Shown here: piece after piece, positions 17,216-26,947 of the stretch
Position numbering within the stretch: position 1 is the first letter of the stretch
Layout: each line of letters opens with the position of its first letter
NCBI RefSeq assembly: GCF_001426245.1
Contig: NZ_LMCM01000006.1
Location: 346,865 to 410,864 of the forward strand
Direction: 5' to 3'
DNA length: 64,000 nucleotides
From: Phycicoccus sp. Root101
GTDB taxonomy: Bacteria; Actinomycetota; Actinomycetes; Actinomycetales; Dermatophilaceae
The notes under the pieces: model-generated
The model's database searches: none
What the model was told of the DNA's origin: nothing
What the model saw: the letters and a program-made list of their open reading frames with translations, nothing else
Translations under genes and position numbers: made by a program

Positions 17216-18298
17216 TCAGCCGTGGAGGCGCCAGCCGCGGGCGAGGAGCTCGTCGGCCAGCCGTTCGGCGACCGCAGGCAGCACCGACACCTCGGCCAGC
17301 CCGAACGGCTGCCCGAGGCCGTGCTCGAGGTGCAGGTCCTCGAGGTTGACGCCGGCGTCGCCGACGTCGTGCAGCAGCCGGGCGAGCTCGCCCGGTTCGT
17401 CCGGCACGAGCACCACGACCGTCGTGTATGCCGTCGGGGCAGCGCCGTGCTTGCCGGGGATCCGTGCGTGGCCGGCGTTGCCCTGGGCCACGATCCGGGC
17501 GAGCACCTCGCGCGCCCCGACGCCGTCGCCGTCGGCCAGCCCGTCCAGGGCCGTGATCACCTCGCCCAGCTCGGCGTGCACGTGCGCCAGCACCTCGCGG
17601 ACCGCCGCGGCGTTGCCGGCCAGGATCTGCGTCCAGAGCTGGGGGTCGCTCGCCGCGACCCTCGTGACGTCGCGGATCCCCTGACCCGACAACGCAACCG
17701 CAGGGTCGGACAGGTCGCGCAGTCGCCCCGCGACCAGCGACGAGGCCAGCTGCGGGACGTGCGAGACCACGGCCACGGCCGCGTCGTGGTCGGTGGGGCT
17801 CATCGTGCTGACGGTGCCGCCCGCGGCAGAGGCGACCGCCCGCACCGCGTCGACGGCAGCCGGTGACGACTCCTCGCTGGGTACGACGACCCAGGCACGA
17901 CCGTCGAACAGGTCTCCGCGGGCTGCGACCGCACCCGAGCGCTCCCGACCGGCCATCGGGTGCGAGCCGACGTACCGGGTGAGGTCGCCACCGAGGTCCC
18001 GCACCCGGTCGAGCACGGCCACCTTCACGGACGCGACGTCGGTGACCACGGCCTCCGGCCAGCGGTCGAGCTCGCCGGCCACGACCTCACCCGCCACGTC
18101 CGGAGGTGCGGCGACGACGACCACGTCCGGGGCAGGATCGCCCTGCGCTGCAAGCGAACCCGCGCCGAGGTCACGGGCCAGCGCGCAGGCGGTGGGCGAC
18201 GGGTCGCTGAGCACCACGGCATACCCGGCACGGCTGAGGGCGATGCCCAGGCTGGTGCCGATGAGGCCGGTGCCGACGATCCGAACGCGTGGGGTCAC
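17216..18298 (-). CDS. tyrA: Prephenate dehydrogenase with C-terminal ACT domain
   Basis: 360 aa. An NAD-binding Rossmann motif opens the protein (VRIVGTGLIGTSLGIAL), followed by VGSHPMAGRERSG and VSHVPQLASSL, the conserved prephenate-binding and helical segments. A C-terminal ACT-like domain (about 285-355, TTVVVLVPDEPGELARLLHDVG) probably senses tyrosine. It makes 4-hydroxyphenylpyruvate for tyrosine synthesis. GTG at 18298 has TAGCCT 7 nt upstream (leaderless type). Confidence 0.93.
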   Translation of the reverse strand: MTPRVRIVGTGLIGTSLGIALSRAGYAVVLSDPSPTACALARDLGAGSLAAQGDPAPDVVVVAAPPDVAGEVVAGELDRWPEAVVTDVASVKVAVLDRVRDLGGDLTRYVGSHPMAGRERSGAVAARGDLFDGRAWVVVPSEESSPAAVDAVRAVASAAGGTVSTMSPTDHDAAVAVVSHVPQLASSLVAGRLRDLSDPAVALSGQGIRDVTRVAASDPQLWTQILAGNAAAVREVLAHVHAELGEVITALDGLADGDGVGAREVLARIVAQGNAGHARIPGKHGAAPTAYTTVVVLVPDEPGELARLLHDVGDAGVNLEDLHLEHGLGQPFGLAEVSVLPAVAERLADELLARGWRLHG

Positions 18299-18334
18299 GA
18301 CGCGAAGGCTACCGACGCGCCGTGACCCACGGGA

Positions 18335-19297
18335 TCAGAGTCCAGCAGCGGTGTAGAGCTTGCCGACCTCGTCCTTGGTGAGCTTGCGCATCTTGCCGGG
18401 CTTGGTGTCACCGAGGTGGATCGGGCCCACCTGGACGCGCACGAGGCTGATCACGGGGTGCCCCACGGCGTCGAGGAGCCGGCGCACGATGTGCTTGCGT
18501 CCCTCGTGCAGGACCACCTCGACGAGCGCCTTGCCGGGCTGGGAGTCCACGACGCGGAACGAGTCGACGGAGGCCGGCCCGTCCTCGAGCTGGACGCCTT
18601 CGCGCAGCTGGCGACCCATGTCGCGCGGTACCGGTCCACGGATCTGGGCGAGGTAGGTCTTGAGGACGCCGTACTGCGGGTGCTGCAGCCGGTGGGCGAG
18701 CTCGCCGTCGTTCGTGAGCAGGAGCAGGCCCTCGGTGTCGGAGTCCAGCCGACCGACGTGGAACAGCCGGTCCGTGCGGTCCTTCACGTAGTCGCCGATG
18801 TTGATCCGGCCGAGCTCGTCGCTCATCGTCGTGACGACGTTGAGCGGCTTGTTGAACGCGAAGTACACGCGGGTCTCGTCGAGCTGGACCTTCACCCCGT
18901 CGACGTGCACGGTCTGGTCGGGACGGATGCGCACACCGAGCTCGCGCACGGTGTGGCCGTCCACCTCGACGCGACCGGCGCTGATGAGGTTCTCGCAGAC
19001 GCGGCGCGAACCCACGCCGGCGGCGGCGAGCAGCTTCTGCAGCCGGATGCCGTCGGGGTCGTGCATGTCGACGTCGGGCTCTTTGCGCTCCTGCGGCACC
19101 CGCGTCGGCTGGCTCTTCTTGGTCGTGCCCGAGCTGCCGCGCTGGGGACGGTCGCCCCGGCCACCGGCACCGGCGCCCGTCGGGCCGCCGCGAGGACCGG
19201 GGCGGCCACCCTGGCCGGCACCGCCTCGGCCGCCGCCGGGGCGACCGCCGCCTCGTCCTGCTCCGGCCGAGCCGTCTCTGCTGCGTGGGGGTGTCAT
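18335..19297 (-). CDS. rluB: 23S rRNA pseudouridine synthase RluB-type
   Basis: 320 aa. About 75 residues of Gly/Arg-rich, disordered-looking sequence precede an S4 RNA-binding domain (RLQKLLAAAGVGSRRVCENLI) and the RsuA/RluB catalytic domain with the active aspartate in FHVGRLDSDTEGLLLLTNDG. It modifies helix 89/90 region uridines of 23S rRNA in relatives. Its ATG overlaps the scpB stop by 4 nt, a conserved scpA-scpB-rluB operon. The basic extension is common in actinobacterial members. Confidence 0.93.
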   Translation of the reverse strand: MTPPRSRDGSAGAGRGGGRPGGGRGGAGQGGRPGPRGGPTGAGAGGRGDRPQRGSSGTTKKSQPTRVPQERKEPDVDMHDPDGIRLQKLLAAAGVGSRRVCENLISAGRVEVDGHTVRELGVRIRPDQTVHVDGVKVQLDETRVYFAFNKPLNVVTTMSDELGRINIGDYVKDRTDRLFHVGRLDSDTEGLLLLTNDGELAHRLQHPQYGVLKTYLAQIRGPVPRDMGRQLREGVQLEDGPASVDSFRVVDSQPGKALVEVVLHEGRKHIVRRLLDAVGHPVISLVRVQVGPIHLGDTKPGKMRKLTKDEVGKLYTAAGL

Positions 19298-20001
19298 CCG
19301 CGTCCCTGTTCTGCTATTTCGTCGAGCACATCGATTTCGGGCAGGTACGGCGCGAGCGCCGGGAGGTCGTCCAGGCTGCCCAGGCCCAGCCGCTGGAGGA
19401 AGTAGTTGGTCGTGCCGTAGAGGACCGCGCCGCTCTCGGTCTCAGCGCCGAGCTCCTCGATCAGGCCGCGGTTGAGCAGCGTGCGGACGACGCCGTCGAC
19501 GTTGACGCCGCGCACCGCCGAGACACGCGAACGCGAGATCGGCTGGCGGTAGGCGATGACGGCGAGCGTCTCGAGGGACGCCTGCGTGAGCTTGGCCTGC
19601 TGGCCGTCGAGGAGGAACTTCTCCACGACCGGTGCGTAGTCGGAGCGGCTGTAGATGCGCCACCCGCCGGCCACGGAGCGCAGGGTGAACCCGCGAAGCT
19701 GCTCGGCGTACTCCCGCTCGAGGTCCTCGAGGTGTCCCTGGACGTCGTCGACCGGCAGCTCGAGCGCGGACGCGAGGGCCATCGAGGTGACCGGCTCGTC
19801 GACCACCATGAGGACGGCCTCGATGGCGCTGCGGGCACCGCCGGGGAAGTCGTTGACGTCGAACGCGAACTGCTCCTCGGGAGCCGTCTCCTCTGAGGCC
19901 GCCGCGTTGGGATCCGTCTCCTCCACCACCGTCTCGTCCACCACGCGCTCCTCGACGTCGATGACGACCGGTGCGTCCTGGTCGGTACCGGTGTCACTCA
20001 T
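19294..20001 (-). CDS. scpB: Segregation and condensation protein B
   Basis: 235 aa from ATG 20001, overlapping the scpA end by 8 nt. After an acidic N-terminal stretch come two winged-helix domains typical of ScpB: SAIEAVLMVVDEPVTSMALA, LRSVAGGWRIYSRSDYAPVV, LTQASLETLAVIAYRQPISR and LLNRGLIEELG. ScpB joins ScpA and SMC in chromosome condensation. An earlier in-frame start at 20085 would lie within scpA and encodes arginine-rich shadow sequence, so it is rejected. Confidence 0.94.
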   Translation of the reverse strand: MSDTGTDQDAPVVIDVEERVVDETVVEETDPNAAASEETAPEEQFAFDVNDFPGGARSAIEAVLMVVDEPVTSMALASALELPVDDVQGHLEDLEREYAEQLRGFTLRSVAGGWRIYSRSDYAPVVEKFLLDGQQAKLTQASLETLAVIAYRQPISRSRVSAVRGVNVDGVVRTLLNRGLIEELGAETESGAVLYGTTNYFLQRLGLGSLDDLPALAPYLPEIDVLDEIAEQGRG

Positions 20002-21001
20002 CGTCACTGCGCTCCTGGTTCGTGCCCGCGTCCGTCTCCGGTGAGGGCTGCTCGTCGGACGGCTCGGGACTGCTGTCGTCCCCATCGTCCTCGGTCTGGT
20101 CCGACTCGTCGAACTCGTCGAACTCGTCGCTGACCTCGATCTCCCCGTCGTCGGTGCCGGTCCACCTCACGGTGAGCTCCCCCAGCGCCTCGACCTGCTC
20201 GAACGCGATCGCTGCCTCGCGGAACAGTTCGAGCAGCGCGAGGAACCGGGCGACGATGACGAGCGTGGAGTCGGCGTCCGCGACGAGCGAGCGGAACGAG
20301 CAGACCCGCTCGGCCCGCAGCCGCACACCGATGATCCCGGCCTGCTCGCGGACGCTGACCTGCGGGGCGTGCAGGTGCTCGAGCCCCACGGTCGGGGCGA
20401 CCCGCGGCGTCATCGCCCGGGCGGCGATCATCGCGAGCTGCTCGGGGGTGATCCCCATGACCAGCTCGGGCAGCAGCTTGGCGAACTGGGGCTCGATCCC
20501 GGCCTGGCGCGGCGTCATCCGCCCTGCGGTCGCCATCCGCTCCGCGAAGGTGAAGGCGATGTCCTTGAAGGCGCGGTACTGCAGCAGCCGCGCGAAAAGC
20601 AGGTCGCGGGCCTCGATGAGCGCGAGGTCCTCCTCGTCCTGCGGTCCGGTCTGCGGCAGCAGCCGCGCGGACTTGAGGTCGAGCAGGGTCGCGGCGATGA
20701 GCAGGAACTCCGAGGCCTGCCCCAGGTCCCACTCGACGTCGGTCTTGCGGGCGGCCTTGATGTGCTCGATGAACTCGTCGGTGACCTGGGCCAGCGCGAT
20801 CTCGGTGATGTCCAGCTTGTGCTTGCTGATCAGCCCGAGCAGCAGGTCGAACGGCCCGGAGAAGACGTCGAGGTGCACCTCGAAGGGGAGGCCGCCGCGC
20901 CGGGTGATGACCCCACCGGGAGTGGCCTGTGCGGTCGGGCTGCCCTGCGTGGTGGCCTCGGTGGTGGCCTCCTGGGTCACCGGCTCAGGCCGCCCCACCA
21001 C
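19994..21001 (-). CDS. scpA: Segregation and condensation protein A
   Basis: 335 aa. The kleisin N-terminal domain shows FEVHLDVFSGPFDLLLGLIS, LDITEIALAQVTDEFIEHI and FLLIAATLLDLKSARLLP; the C-terminal winged helix follows about residue 230. The last 60 residues are strongly acidic (Asp/Glu-rich), longer than in Bacillus ScpA. It bridges SMC heads. Its start overlaps the ParA-like gene end by 17 nt. Confidence 0.94.
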   Translation of the reverse strand: MVGRPEPVTQEATTEATTQGSPTAQATPGGVITRRGGLPFEVHLDVFSGPFDLLLGLISKHKLDITEIALAQVTDEFIEHIKAARKTDVEWDLGQASEFLLIAATLLDLKSARLLPQTGPQDEEDLALIEARDLLFARLLQYRAFKDIAFTFAERMATAGRMTPRQAGIEPQFAKLLPELVMGITPEQLAMIAARAMTPRVAPTVGLEHLHAPQVSVREQAGIIGVRLRAERVCSFRSLVADADSTLVIVARFLALLELFREAAIAFEQVEALGELTVRWTGTDDGEIEVSDEFDEFDESDQTEDDGDDSSPEPSDEQPSPETDAGTNQERSDDE

Positions 21002-21944
21002 GGGCGATCAGCTCGCGGGCCAGCTGCCGGTATGCCGTGGCCGCCCCGTGCGTGGGCGCGTACGTCGTGATCGGCTCGGCGGCCAGCGTCGCGTCCGGGA
21101 ACTTCACCGTGCGGCTGATGACGGTGTGGAAGACCCGGTCGCCGAAGTGGTCGACGACGCTGCGCACGACCTCCTTGCTGTGCAGGGTCCGCGAGTCGTA
21201 CATCGTCGCGAGGATCCCGTCGACCTGCAGTCGCGGGTTGAGCCGGTCGGTGATCTTGTCGATGGTCTCGACCAGCAGCGCCACGCCACGCATGGCGAAG
21301 AACTCGCACTCCAGCGGGATGAGGACACCGTGGGCCGCGGTGAGCGCGTTGACGGTGAGCAGTCCGAGCGAGGGCTGGCAGTCGATCATGATGACGTCGT
21401 AGTCGTCCATCACGGGACGCAGCACCCGGGCCAGGATCTGCTCGCGGGCGACCTCGCCGACGAGCTGGACCTCAGCGGCCGACAGGTCGATGTTGGCCGG
21501 GATGACGTCGAGGTTCGGCGTCGACGTCTGCTGGATCACGTCGCGCACGTCGTGGCCGCGCTCGACCAGCAGGTTGTAGATGGTGACGTCGAGCTCGTTG
21601 GCCCGGACGCCCAGACCCACGGACAGCGCGCCCTGCGGGTCGAAGTCGACCAGCAGGACCTTGCGGCCCACCTCGGCGAGCGCGGCACCGAGGTTGATGG
21701 TCGTCGTGGTCTTGCCGACGCCACCCTTCTGGTTGCACATCGCGATGATGCGCGCAGGACCGTGACTGGTCAGCGGGGCGGGCTCGGGGAAGTCCGGCAT
21801 CGGGCGGCCGGTCGGGCCGACGGTTCCGGGACCCACCGTCTCGGTGCCCGGGAGACGCGCGTGGTGGCGCTCGTGGGTGGTGTCGGACGACTCCGGGGTG
21901 CGCTGGTCGGATGGTTGCGACTGCGTGGTCACCTCAGGTTCCAC
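20985..21944 (-). CDS. ParA-family ATPase (chromosome partitioning type)
   Basis: 319 aa from GTG 21944, preceded by GGGAG about 10 nt upstream; the true start could also be GTG 21932. After about 75 variable residues comes the deviant Walker A CNQKGGVGKTTTTINLG, then LLVDFDPQGALSVGLG and DVIMIDCQPSLGLLTVNAL. This is the ParA-like protein found beside scpA in actinobacteria (Rv1708-like), distinct from the ParA of oriC with parB. A role in segregation or division is likely; no parB is present here. Confidence 0.88.
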   Translation of the reverse strand: MEPEVTTQSQPSDQRTPESSDTTHERHHARLPGTETVGPGTVGPTGRPMPDFPEPAPLTSHGPARIIAMCNQKGGVGKTTTTINLGAALAEVGRKVLLVDFDPQGALSVGLGVRANELDVTIYNLLVERGHDVRDVIQQTSTPNLDVIPANIDLSAAEVQLVGEVAREQILARVLRPVMDDYDVIMIDCQPSLGLLTVNALTAAHGVLIPLECEFFAMRGVALLVETIDKITDRLNPRLQVDGILATMYDSRTLHSKEVVRSVVDHFGDRVFHTVISRTVKFPDATLAAEPITTYAPTHGAATAYRQLARELIARGGAA

Positions 21945-22008
21945 AGGCGTTTCACTCCCGGTGCGTTGGCGTACGGCGGTCAGCCTCTCGCTGATCGGGT
22001 TGACCCTA

Positions 22009-22938
22009 TCAGCGGGCACGGGGGTGGCTCTGTGCGTACACCTCGCGCAGTCTCTGCACCGTGACGAGGGTGTAGATCTGCGTCGTCGTGACCGAGGCGT
22101 GGCCGAGGAGCTCCTGCACGACACGCACGTCGGCTCCCCCGTCGAGCAGGTGGGTGGCGAACGAGTGCCGCAAGGTGTGCGGCGAGACGTGGCCCGACAG
22201 CTGGGCGCGTTCGGCGGCCGCACGCATCACGGCCCAGGCCGACTGCCGCGACAACCGGCCGCCGCGCTGGTTCAGGAAGACCGCGGGCGTGCCCCTCCCC
22301 TTGCCGGCGAACGCCGGTCGCCCCCGGACGAGGTACGCGCCGATGGCGTCCGCGGCATACGAACCAAGGGGGACGAGTCGCTCCTTGCTGCCCTTGCCGA
22401 ACAACCGGACCACCCCCTCCCCCGTGTCGATGTCGTCGATGTCGAGGCCGACCGCCTCGGAGATGCGCGCGCCGGCGCCGTAGAGGACCTCGAGCAGCGC
22501 GCGGTCGCGCAGCGACGCGGGGGTGTCACCGACGCTCGCCGCCTCGAGCAGCCGCTCCACCTCGTGGACGGTGATCGCCTTGGGCAGCCGGGTCGGGGGT
22601 TTCGGCGGGCTCACCGCGCCGGCGGGGTCGGTGAGCACCTCCCCCTCCATGGCGAGGAACTTGTGGAAACCGCGCACCGCGACGAGCGTGCGCGCGGCCG
22701 AGGAGGCGGCCAGCGGCGGGTGGTCGGCGCTGCCCTCGCGCAGGGTGGCCAGGAAGTCGCTCACGTGCGCCTCGGTCACCTCGGCGGGCTCCCGGACCTC
22801 GTGCGCCTCGAGGTATGCCGTGTAGCGGGCGAGGTCGCGCCGGTAGGACTTCAGCGTGTTGGTGGCCATGCCGCGCTCGACGTCGAGGTGGCCCAGCCAG
22901 CTGCGGACCGCACGCTCCATCGCGCTGGTGGGGGGCAC
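22009..22938 (-). CDS. xerD: Site-specific tyrosine recombinase XerD
   Basis: 309 aa from GTG 22938 (ATG 22920 is the alternative). It has an N-terminal core-binding domain ([20 protein letters not shown]) and a catalytic domain with R in [38 protein letters not shown] in [11 protein letters not shown] and the nucleophile tyrosine in [15 protein letters not shown]. It resolves chromosome dimers at dif with XerC and FtsK. TACACT 8 nt before the GTG favours that start. Located upstream of parA-scpAB, as in other actinobacteria. Confidence 0.93.
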   Translation of the reverse strand: MPPTSAMERAVRSWLGHLDVERGMATNTLKSYRRDLARYTAYLEAHEVREPAEVTEAHVSDFLATLREGSADHPPLAASSAARTLVAVRGFHKFLAMEGEVLTDPAGAVSPPKPPTRLPKAITVHEVERLLEAASVGDTPASLRDRALLEVLYGAGARISEAVGLDIDDIDTGEGVVRLFGKGSKERLVPLGSYAADAIGAYLVRGRPAFAGKGRGTPAVFLNQRGGRLSRQSAWAVMRAAAERAQLSGHVSPHTLRHSFATHLLDGGADVRVVQELLGHASVTTTQIYTLVTVQRLREVYAQSHPRAR

Positions 22939-22958
22939 GAAATGGGAGTGTAGGCGGC

Positions 22959-23567
22959 ATGAAGCTCTACGCAGACCTCCCGGGCCGACGCACCCTCCAG
23001 ATCCTCGCCGACCTCGGGATCGTGGCCTGGGTGTGCACCTGGGCGTGGGTGGGGAGGGTCGTCCACGACGCGACCCTCCAGCTCGGCGCACCGGGTCGTC
23101 AGCTCCAGAGCGCGGGGTCGGGGTTCCGGGAGCAGATGACGGGTGCGGGCGACGCCGTGAGCGACGTGCCGCTCGTGGGCGACAAGATCGCCAGCCCGTT
23201 CCGCCGCGCCGGCACGGCGGGCACGACCATCCAGCAGGCCGGCACCGACCTCGTCACCGCGGTCGAACGGCTCGCCAACCTGCTCGGCTGGGTCACGGCG
23301 CTGGTGCCGATCGTCATCGTCGGGCTGGTCTGGCTGTTCGTGCGCGGCCGGTTCGTGCGCCGGGCGACGGCGGCCCAGCGGTTCATCGACCAGGCTGCCG
23401 ACCTCGACCTGTTCGCGCTGCGGGCCATGGCCGGCCAGCCGATGCGCAAGCTCGCCGCCATCTCCCCCGACCCCACGGGCGCGTGGCGACGGGGCGAGGA
23501 GTCGACGATCCGTGCCCTGGCGCTGCTCGAGCTGCGCGACTCCGGCCTGCAGCCCCCCGCGGCCTGA
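22959..23567 (+). CDS. Membrane protein of unknown function
   Basis: 202 aa. Two hydrophobic segments (about 14-34, [20 protein letters not shown]; about 110-130, [19 protein letters not shown]) enclose a region predicted outside with [20 protein letters not shown], resembling a family of uncharacterised actinobacterial membrane proteins. The C-terminal 70 residues are cytoplasmic and basic. ATG at 22959 has GGGAG 10 nt upstream. Divergent from xerD, with 20 bp between starts. I do not recognise a function. Confidence 0.75.
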   Translation: MKLYADLPGRRTLQILADLGIVAWVCTWAWVGRVVHDATLQLGAPGRQLQSAGSGFREQMTGAGDAVSDVPLVGDKIASPFRRAGTAGTTIQQAGTDLVTAVERLANLLGWVTALVPIVIVGLVWLFVRGRFVRRATAAQRFIDQAADLDLFALRAMAGQPMRKLAAISPDPTGAWRRGEESTIRALALLELRDSGLQPPAA

Positions 23568-23604
23568 CGCCAGCCCGCGCCGGACGCTCAGCTTTCGATG
23601 CGGA

Positions 23605-24852
23605 TCAGGCTGGAGCGCGGCCTGACGCCTGGGTGAGGTCACGCAGGCGGGCAGCGTGCTCCGACGTCAGCGCGCCGGGGTCCATCTGCCAGGACCAGCC
23701 GCCCTCGATGCCGGGCGCGTTCATCCGGGCGGTCGAACCGAGGCCCAGGACGTCCTGAGCCTGCATCATCGCCAGGCCGCAGGGGGTAGCCAGGGCGAGC
23801 TCGATCATGGCCCAGCTCGGCTCACGGTCGCCGTCGGCCCGCACACCACGCTCCCGCCAGGCAGCACGGACCAGCTCGCGCCGGTGCTCGGGCAGCTCTG
23901 CCCACCAACCGTTGACCGTGTCGTTGTCGTGGGTGCCGGTGTAGACCACCTGGTCGGGCGCGAGGTTGACCAGGTCGTGGGTGTTGTACTCGTAGGCCGG
24001 CTCGAACCCGAACTGCAGCACCGCCATCCCGGGGAACCCCAGCGCCTTGCGCAGGTCGATGACGGGCTGGTCGATGTCACCGAGGTCCTCCGCGAGGACC
24101 GGCAGGTCACCGAGCGCTCCACGGGCTGCGTCGAACACGGCCCGCCCCGGCCCCGGCTCCCACTGCCCGCCCAGCGCCGTCTCGTCGCCGGCGGGGATGG
24201 CCCAGTAGGCGGCGAAGCCGCGGAAGTGGTCCACCCGGACGAGGTCGAACAGGGCGAACGTCCGGCGCAGCCGCTCGATCCACCACTGGTAGCCGTCGTC
24301 GGCGAGCACGTCCCAGCGGTACAGGGGGTTGCCCCAGAGCTGGCCCGTGGCGGCATACGCGTCCGGCGGGCAGCCGGCCACGGCGTCGTCGCGGAAGAAC
24401 TGCGGCCAGGCCCGTTCGTCGGCGCCGTCCGGCGCGACGTAGATGGGGACGTCACCGAGGATCTGGATCCCGCGCTCGTGGGCGTACGCGCGCAGGGCCG
24501 ACCACTCCCGGTCGAAGCGGACCTGGTCGGCGAGGTCACCGCCGAAGCTCGTCCACGAGTCGACCCAGTAGGCCTCCCGCTCCGCGAAGGCGTCGAGCTC
24601 CGCCTGGCTGACCGGGGCGTCCGGTTCCTCGAGGAGGGCGGCGGAGGCAGCGAAGGCCGACGGGGACTTGTAGGGCGAGCGGTGCTGGTCCGGCACGGAC
24701 ACCGGCAGCACCTGCCACACCGACTGCCCCGCCTCGGCGAGCCAGTCGACGAAGTCCCGCGCGGGCTGCCCGAGGCGACCGCCCGGCAACGACGTGACGT
24801 GCAGCTGCACCCCGCTGGTGCGGGCGTCGGTCAGCGGCTGTGTGGTGTCCAT
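23605..24852 (-). CDS. malQ: 4-alpha-glucanotransferase MalQ, compact form
   Basis: 415 aa GH77 enzyme that moves maltodextrin chains between glucans. Visible motifs are GVQLHVTSLPG, GQSVWQVLPV, GDVPIYVAPDGADERAW, nucleophile Asp in LVRVDHFRGF, acid/base Glu in VLAEDLG and THDNDT. Typical MalQ is near 500 aa or more. Here the helical part between SPSAFAASAALL and the GIQILGDVPIYV strand is only about 80 residues, so subdomain B1/B2 is reduced. All three catalytic residues remain. It starts 6 bp after the hisS stop. Confidence 0.92.
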   Translation of the reverse strand: MDTTQPLTDARTSGVQLHVTSLPGGRLGQPARDFVDWLAEAGQSVWQVLPVSVPDQHRSPYKSPSAFAASAALLEEPDAPVSQAELDAFAEREAYWVDSWTSFGGDLADQVRFDREWSALRAYAHERGIQILGDVPIYVAPDGADERAWPQFFRDDAVAGCPPDAYAATGQLWGNPLYRWDVLADDGYQWWIERLRRTFALFDLVRVDHFRGFAAYWAIPAGDETALGGQWEPGPGRAVFDAARGALGDLPVLAEDLGDIDQPVIDLRKALGFPGMAVLQFGFEPAYEYNTHDLVNLAPDQVVYTGTHDNDTVNGWWAELPEHRRELVRAAWRERGVRADGDREPSWAMIELALATPCGLAMMQAQDVLGLGSTARMNAPGIEGGWSWQMDPGALTSEHAARLRDLTQASGRAPA

Positions 24853-24857
24853 GGTGG

Positions 24858-26204
24858 TCAGCTCTCCGCGCGCAGGATCTGGGGGTGCAGGTCGTCGGCC
24901 GGTGGCTGCCACGTCGTGGCGTCGGCGTCCACCTGCTCGCCGGAACGGATGTCCTTGACCTGGTCGGTGGCGCCGTCGGCGGGCTCCCCCGCGCCCGGGA
25001 ACCAGACGTACGGCATGCCCCGCCGTTCGGCGTACCGGATCTGCTTGCCGAACTTGGCTGGCTTGGGCGCCACCTCGCACGGTATGCCGCGGGCGCGCAG
25101 CTCGGTCGCGACGCGGGTCGACGTGGCACGGGAGTCCTCGTCGGTGACCGCGACGAGCACGCAGGCAGGGGTGGAGCGGCTCGCCGTGAGCAGCTTCTGC
25201 CCGAGCAGCAGGCCGAGCAGGCGGGAGACGCCGATCGAGATGCCGACACCCGGGTACGTGGTCCTGCCGTCGGAGGCGAGCGAGTCGTACCGGCCGCCGG
25301 AGCAGAACGAGCCCCACGACTCGTGGCCGACGAGCTGGGTCTCGTAGACCGTGCCCGTGTAGTAGTCGAGTCCCCGGGCGATGCGCAGGTCGGCGACGAG
25401 GGCACCGGGGGCGTTGGCCATCCCGGTGCCGATGACGCGGGACAGGGCCTCGAGGCCCTCGTCGAGCGTCGGGTGGCTGACCCCGAGCGCGCGAACCCGG
25501 TCGACGAACGACAGGTCCTCGGTGCGGATCGCCGCGAGGGCCAGGCACTGGTCGGCCTGCTCGCGGGTCAGGCCGGCCTCGACGAGGAGGTCGGCGACCT
25601 TGGCCGGGCCGATCTTGTCGAGCTTGTCGACGATGCGCAGGGTGCCGATGACGTCGGTGACGCCGATGCCGAGGTAGAACCCCTCGGGGATCTTGCGGTT
25701 GTTGACCTGGATGACCAACTGGCCGATCGGCAGCTTCGAGAAGACCTCGGCCATGACGAGCGGGATCTCGGCCTCGAAGTGGGGCGCCAGCTCCCCCACG
25801 TCGACCACGTCGATGTCGGCCTGGGTGAACTCGCGGTAGCGGCCCTCCTGCGGGCGTTCACCGCGCCACACCTTCTGGATCTGGTGGCGACGGAACGGGA
25901 AGGCGAGGTGTCCGGCGTTCTCGAGGACGTAGCGCGCGAACGGGACGGTCAGGTCGAAGTGCAGGCCGAGCTCGGCGTCGCGCGACCCGGCGTCGTCGCC
26001 GGCGAGGCGGCTCACGCCGTAGATCTCCTTGTCGGCGTCGCCGCCCTTGCCGAGGAGTCGCTCGACGGGCTCGACGGCACGGGTCTCGATCGAGGGGAAG
26101 CCGTGCAGCTCGAAGGTCTCGCGGATGACGTCGAGGAAGTGCTGCTCGACGATGCGCTCGGCGGGGAGGTACTCGGGGAAACCGCTGATCGGGGTGATCT
26201 TCAC
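24858..26204 (-). CDS. hisS: Histidine-tRNA ligase
   Basis: 448 aa class II synthetase. Motif 2 is near WRGERPQEGRYREFTQ, motif 3 near SICSIGVSRLLGLL-like GVGISIGVSRLLGLL, and the histidine-specific motifs are near LDYYTGTVYE and GGRYDSL. The C-terminal anticodon-binding domain starts near ACVLVAVTDED. GTG start at 26204 overlaps the MBL stop by 4 nt, as in the conserved actinobacterial MBL-hisS order (Rv2581c-hisS). Confidence 0.96.
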   Translation of the reverse strand: MKITPISGFPEYLPAERIVEQHFLDVIRETFELHGFPSIETRAVEPVERLLGKGGDADKEIYGVSRLAGDDAGSRDAELGLHFDLTVPFARYVLENAGHLAFPFRRHQIQKVWRGERPQEGRYREFTQADIDVVDVGELAPHFEAEIPLVMAEVFSKLPIGQLVIQVNNRKIPEGFYLGIGVTDVIGTLRIVDKLDKIGPAKVADLLVEAGLTREQADQCLALAAIRTEDLSFVDRVRALGVSHPTLDEGLEALSRVIGTGMANAPGALVADLRIARGLDYYTGTVYETQLVGHESWGSFCSGGRYDSLASDGRTTYPGVGISIGVSRLLGLLLGQKLLTASRSTPACVLVAVTDEDSRATSTRVATELRARGIPCEVAPKPAKFGKQIRYAERRGMPYVWFPGAGEPADGATDQVKDIRSGEQVDADATTWQPPADDLHPQILRAES

Positions 26205-26920
26205 GCGCCCAATCCTTGCAGGTGGGGGTTCGTGGCCCGCTCCCGCTCCATCGTGGAGGCGCCGTAGTGGCCGGGCAGCACCAGGGTCGTGTCCGGCAGG
26301 GGCAGGACGACGTCGCGCAGCGAGCGGTTCATCGCCGCCGGGTCCCCGCCCGGGAGGTCGGTCCGCCCGATCGAGCCGGCGAAGAGGACGTCACCGCTGA
26401 GCAGGGTCCGGTCCACGTCCACCTGGTCGCCGATGCCGTCCGGCACCGCGTCCACCGCGAACATCACCGATCCCTCGGTGTGCCCGGGCGCGTGGAGCAC
26501 GTCGAACCCCAGCCCGGCCAGCTCCAGGTGCGTCCGGTCCCCGATCTCGACGACGTTGCTGGGCTCGGTCCACGTCGCCCGGGTGCCGAACTGCTGCTCG
26601 AGCATCGCGACCAGCCCGGGGTTGGACTGCCCGAGGAGGTCCACCAGCCGATACCGGTCGTCCGCGTGGATGTATGCCGCCGTGTCGGCGCCGCAGACCG
26701 GTGTCACCGAGTACACGTGGTCGAGGTGGCCGTGGGTGAGCAGGACCGCGGCGGGCCGCAACCGGTGCTCGGTCAGGACCGCCATCAGGGTCTCCTCGAT
26801 CCCGATGCCCGGGTCGACGACGACGCACTCCTCCCCCGGCGCGGGGGCCAGGACGTAGCAGTTGGTGTCGAAGGCGGCAGCAGGAAAAGCAACGGTCAGC
26901 ACGGGCGGCAGCCTAGTCAT
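26201..26920 (-). CDS. MBL-fold metallo-hydrolase (glyoxalase II-like)
   Basis: 239 aa. The metal site motif HxHxDH is present as LTHGHLDHVYS, with HAPGHTEGSVMF, LLSGDVLFAGSIGRTDLPGG and LVLPGHYGAST giving the remaining ligands, as in hydroxyacylglutathione hydrolase-like proteins. It probably hydrolyses a thioester; the substrate in a mycothiol-using organism is uncertain. A GGAG site lies 6 nt before the ATG. Divergent from the cyclophilin gene, with 27 bp between starts, as in mycobacteria. Confidence 0.92.
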   Translation of the reverse strand: MTRLPPVLTVAFPAAAFDTNCYVLAPAPGEECVVVDPGIGIEETLMAVLTEHRLRPAAVLLTHGHLDHVYSVTPVCGADTAAYIHADDRYRLVDLLGQSNPGLVAMLEQQFGTRATWTEPSNVVEIGDRTHLELAGLGFDVLHAPGHTEGSVMFAVDAVPDGIGDQVDVDRTLLSGDVLFAGSIGRTDLPGGDPAAMNRSLRDVVLPLPDTTLVLPGHYGASTMERERATNPHLQGLGA

Positions 26921-26947
26921 CGCCGTCTCCTGCCTAGACTGGCGCGC

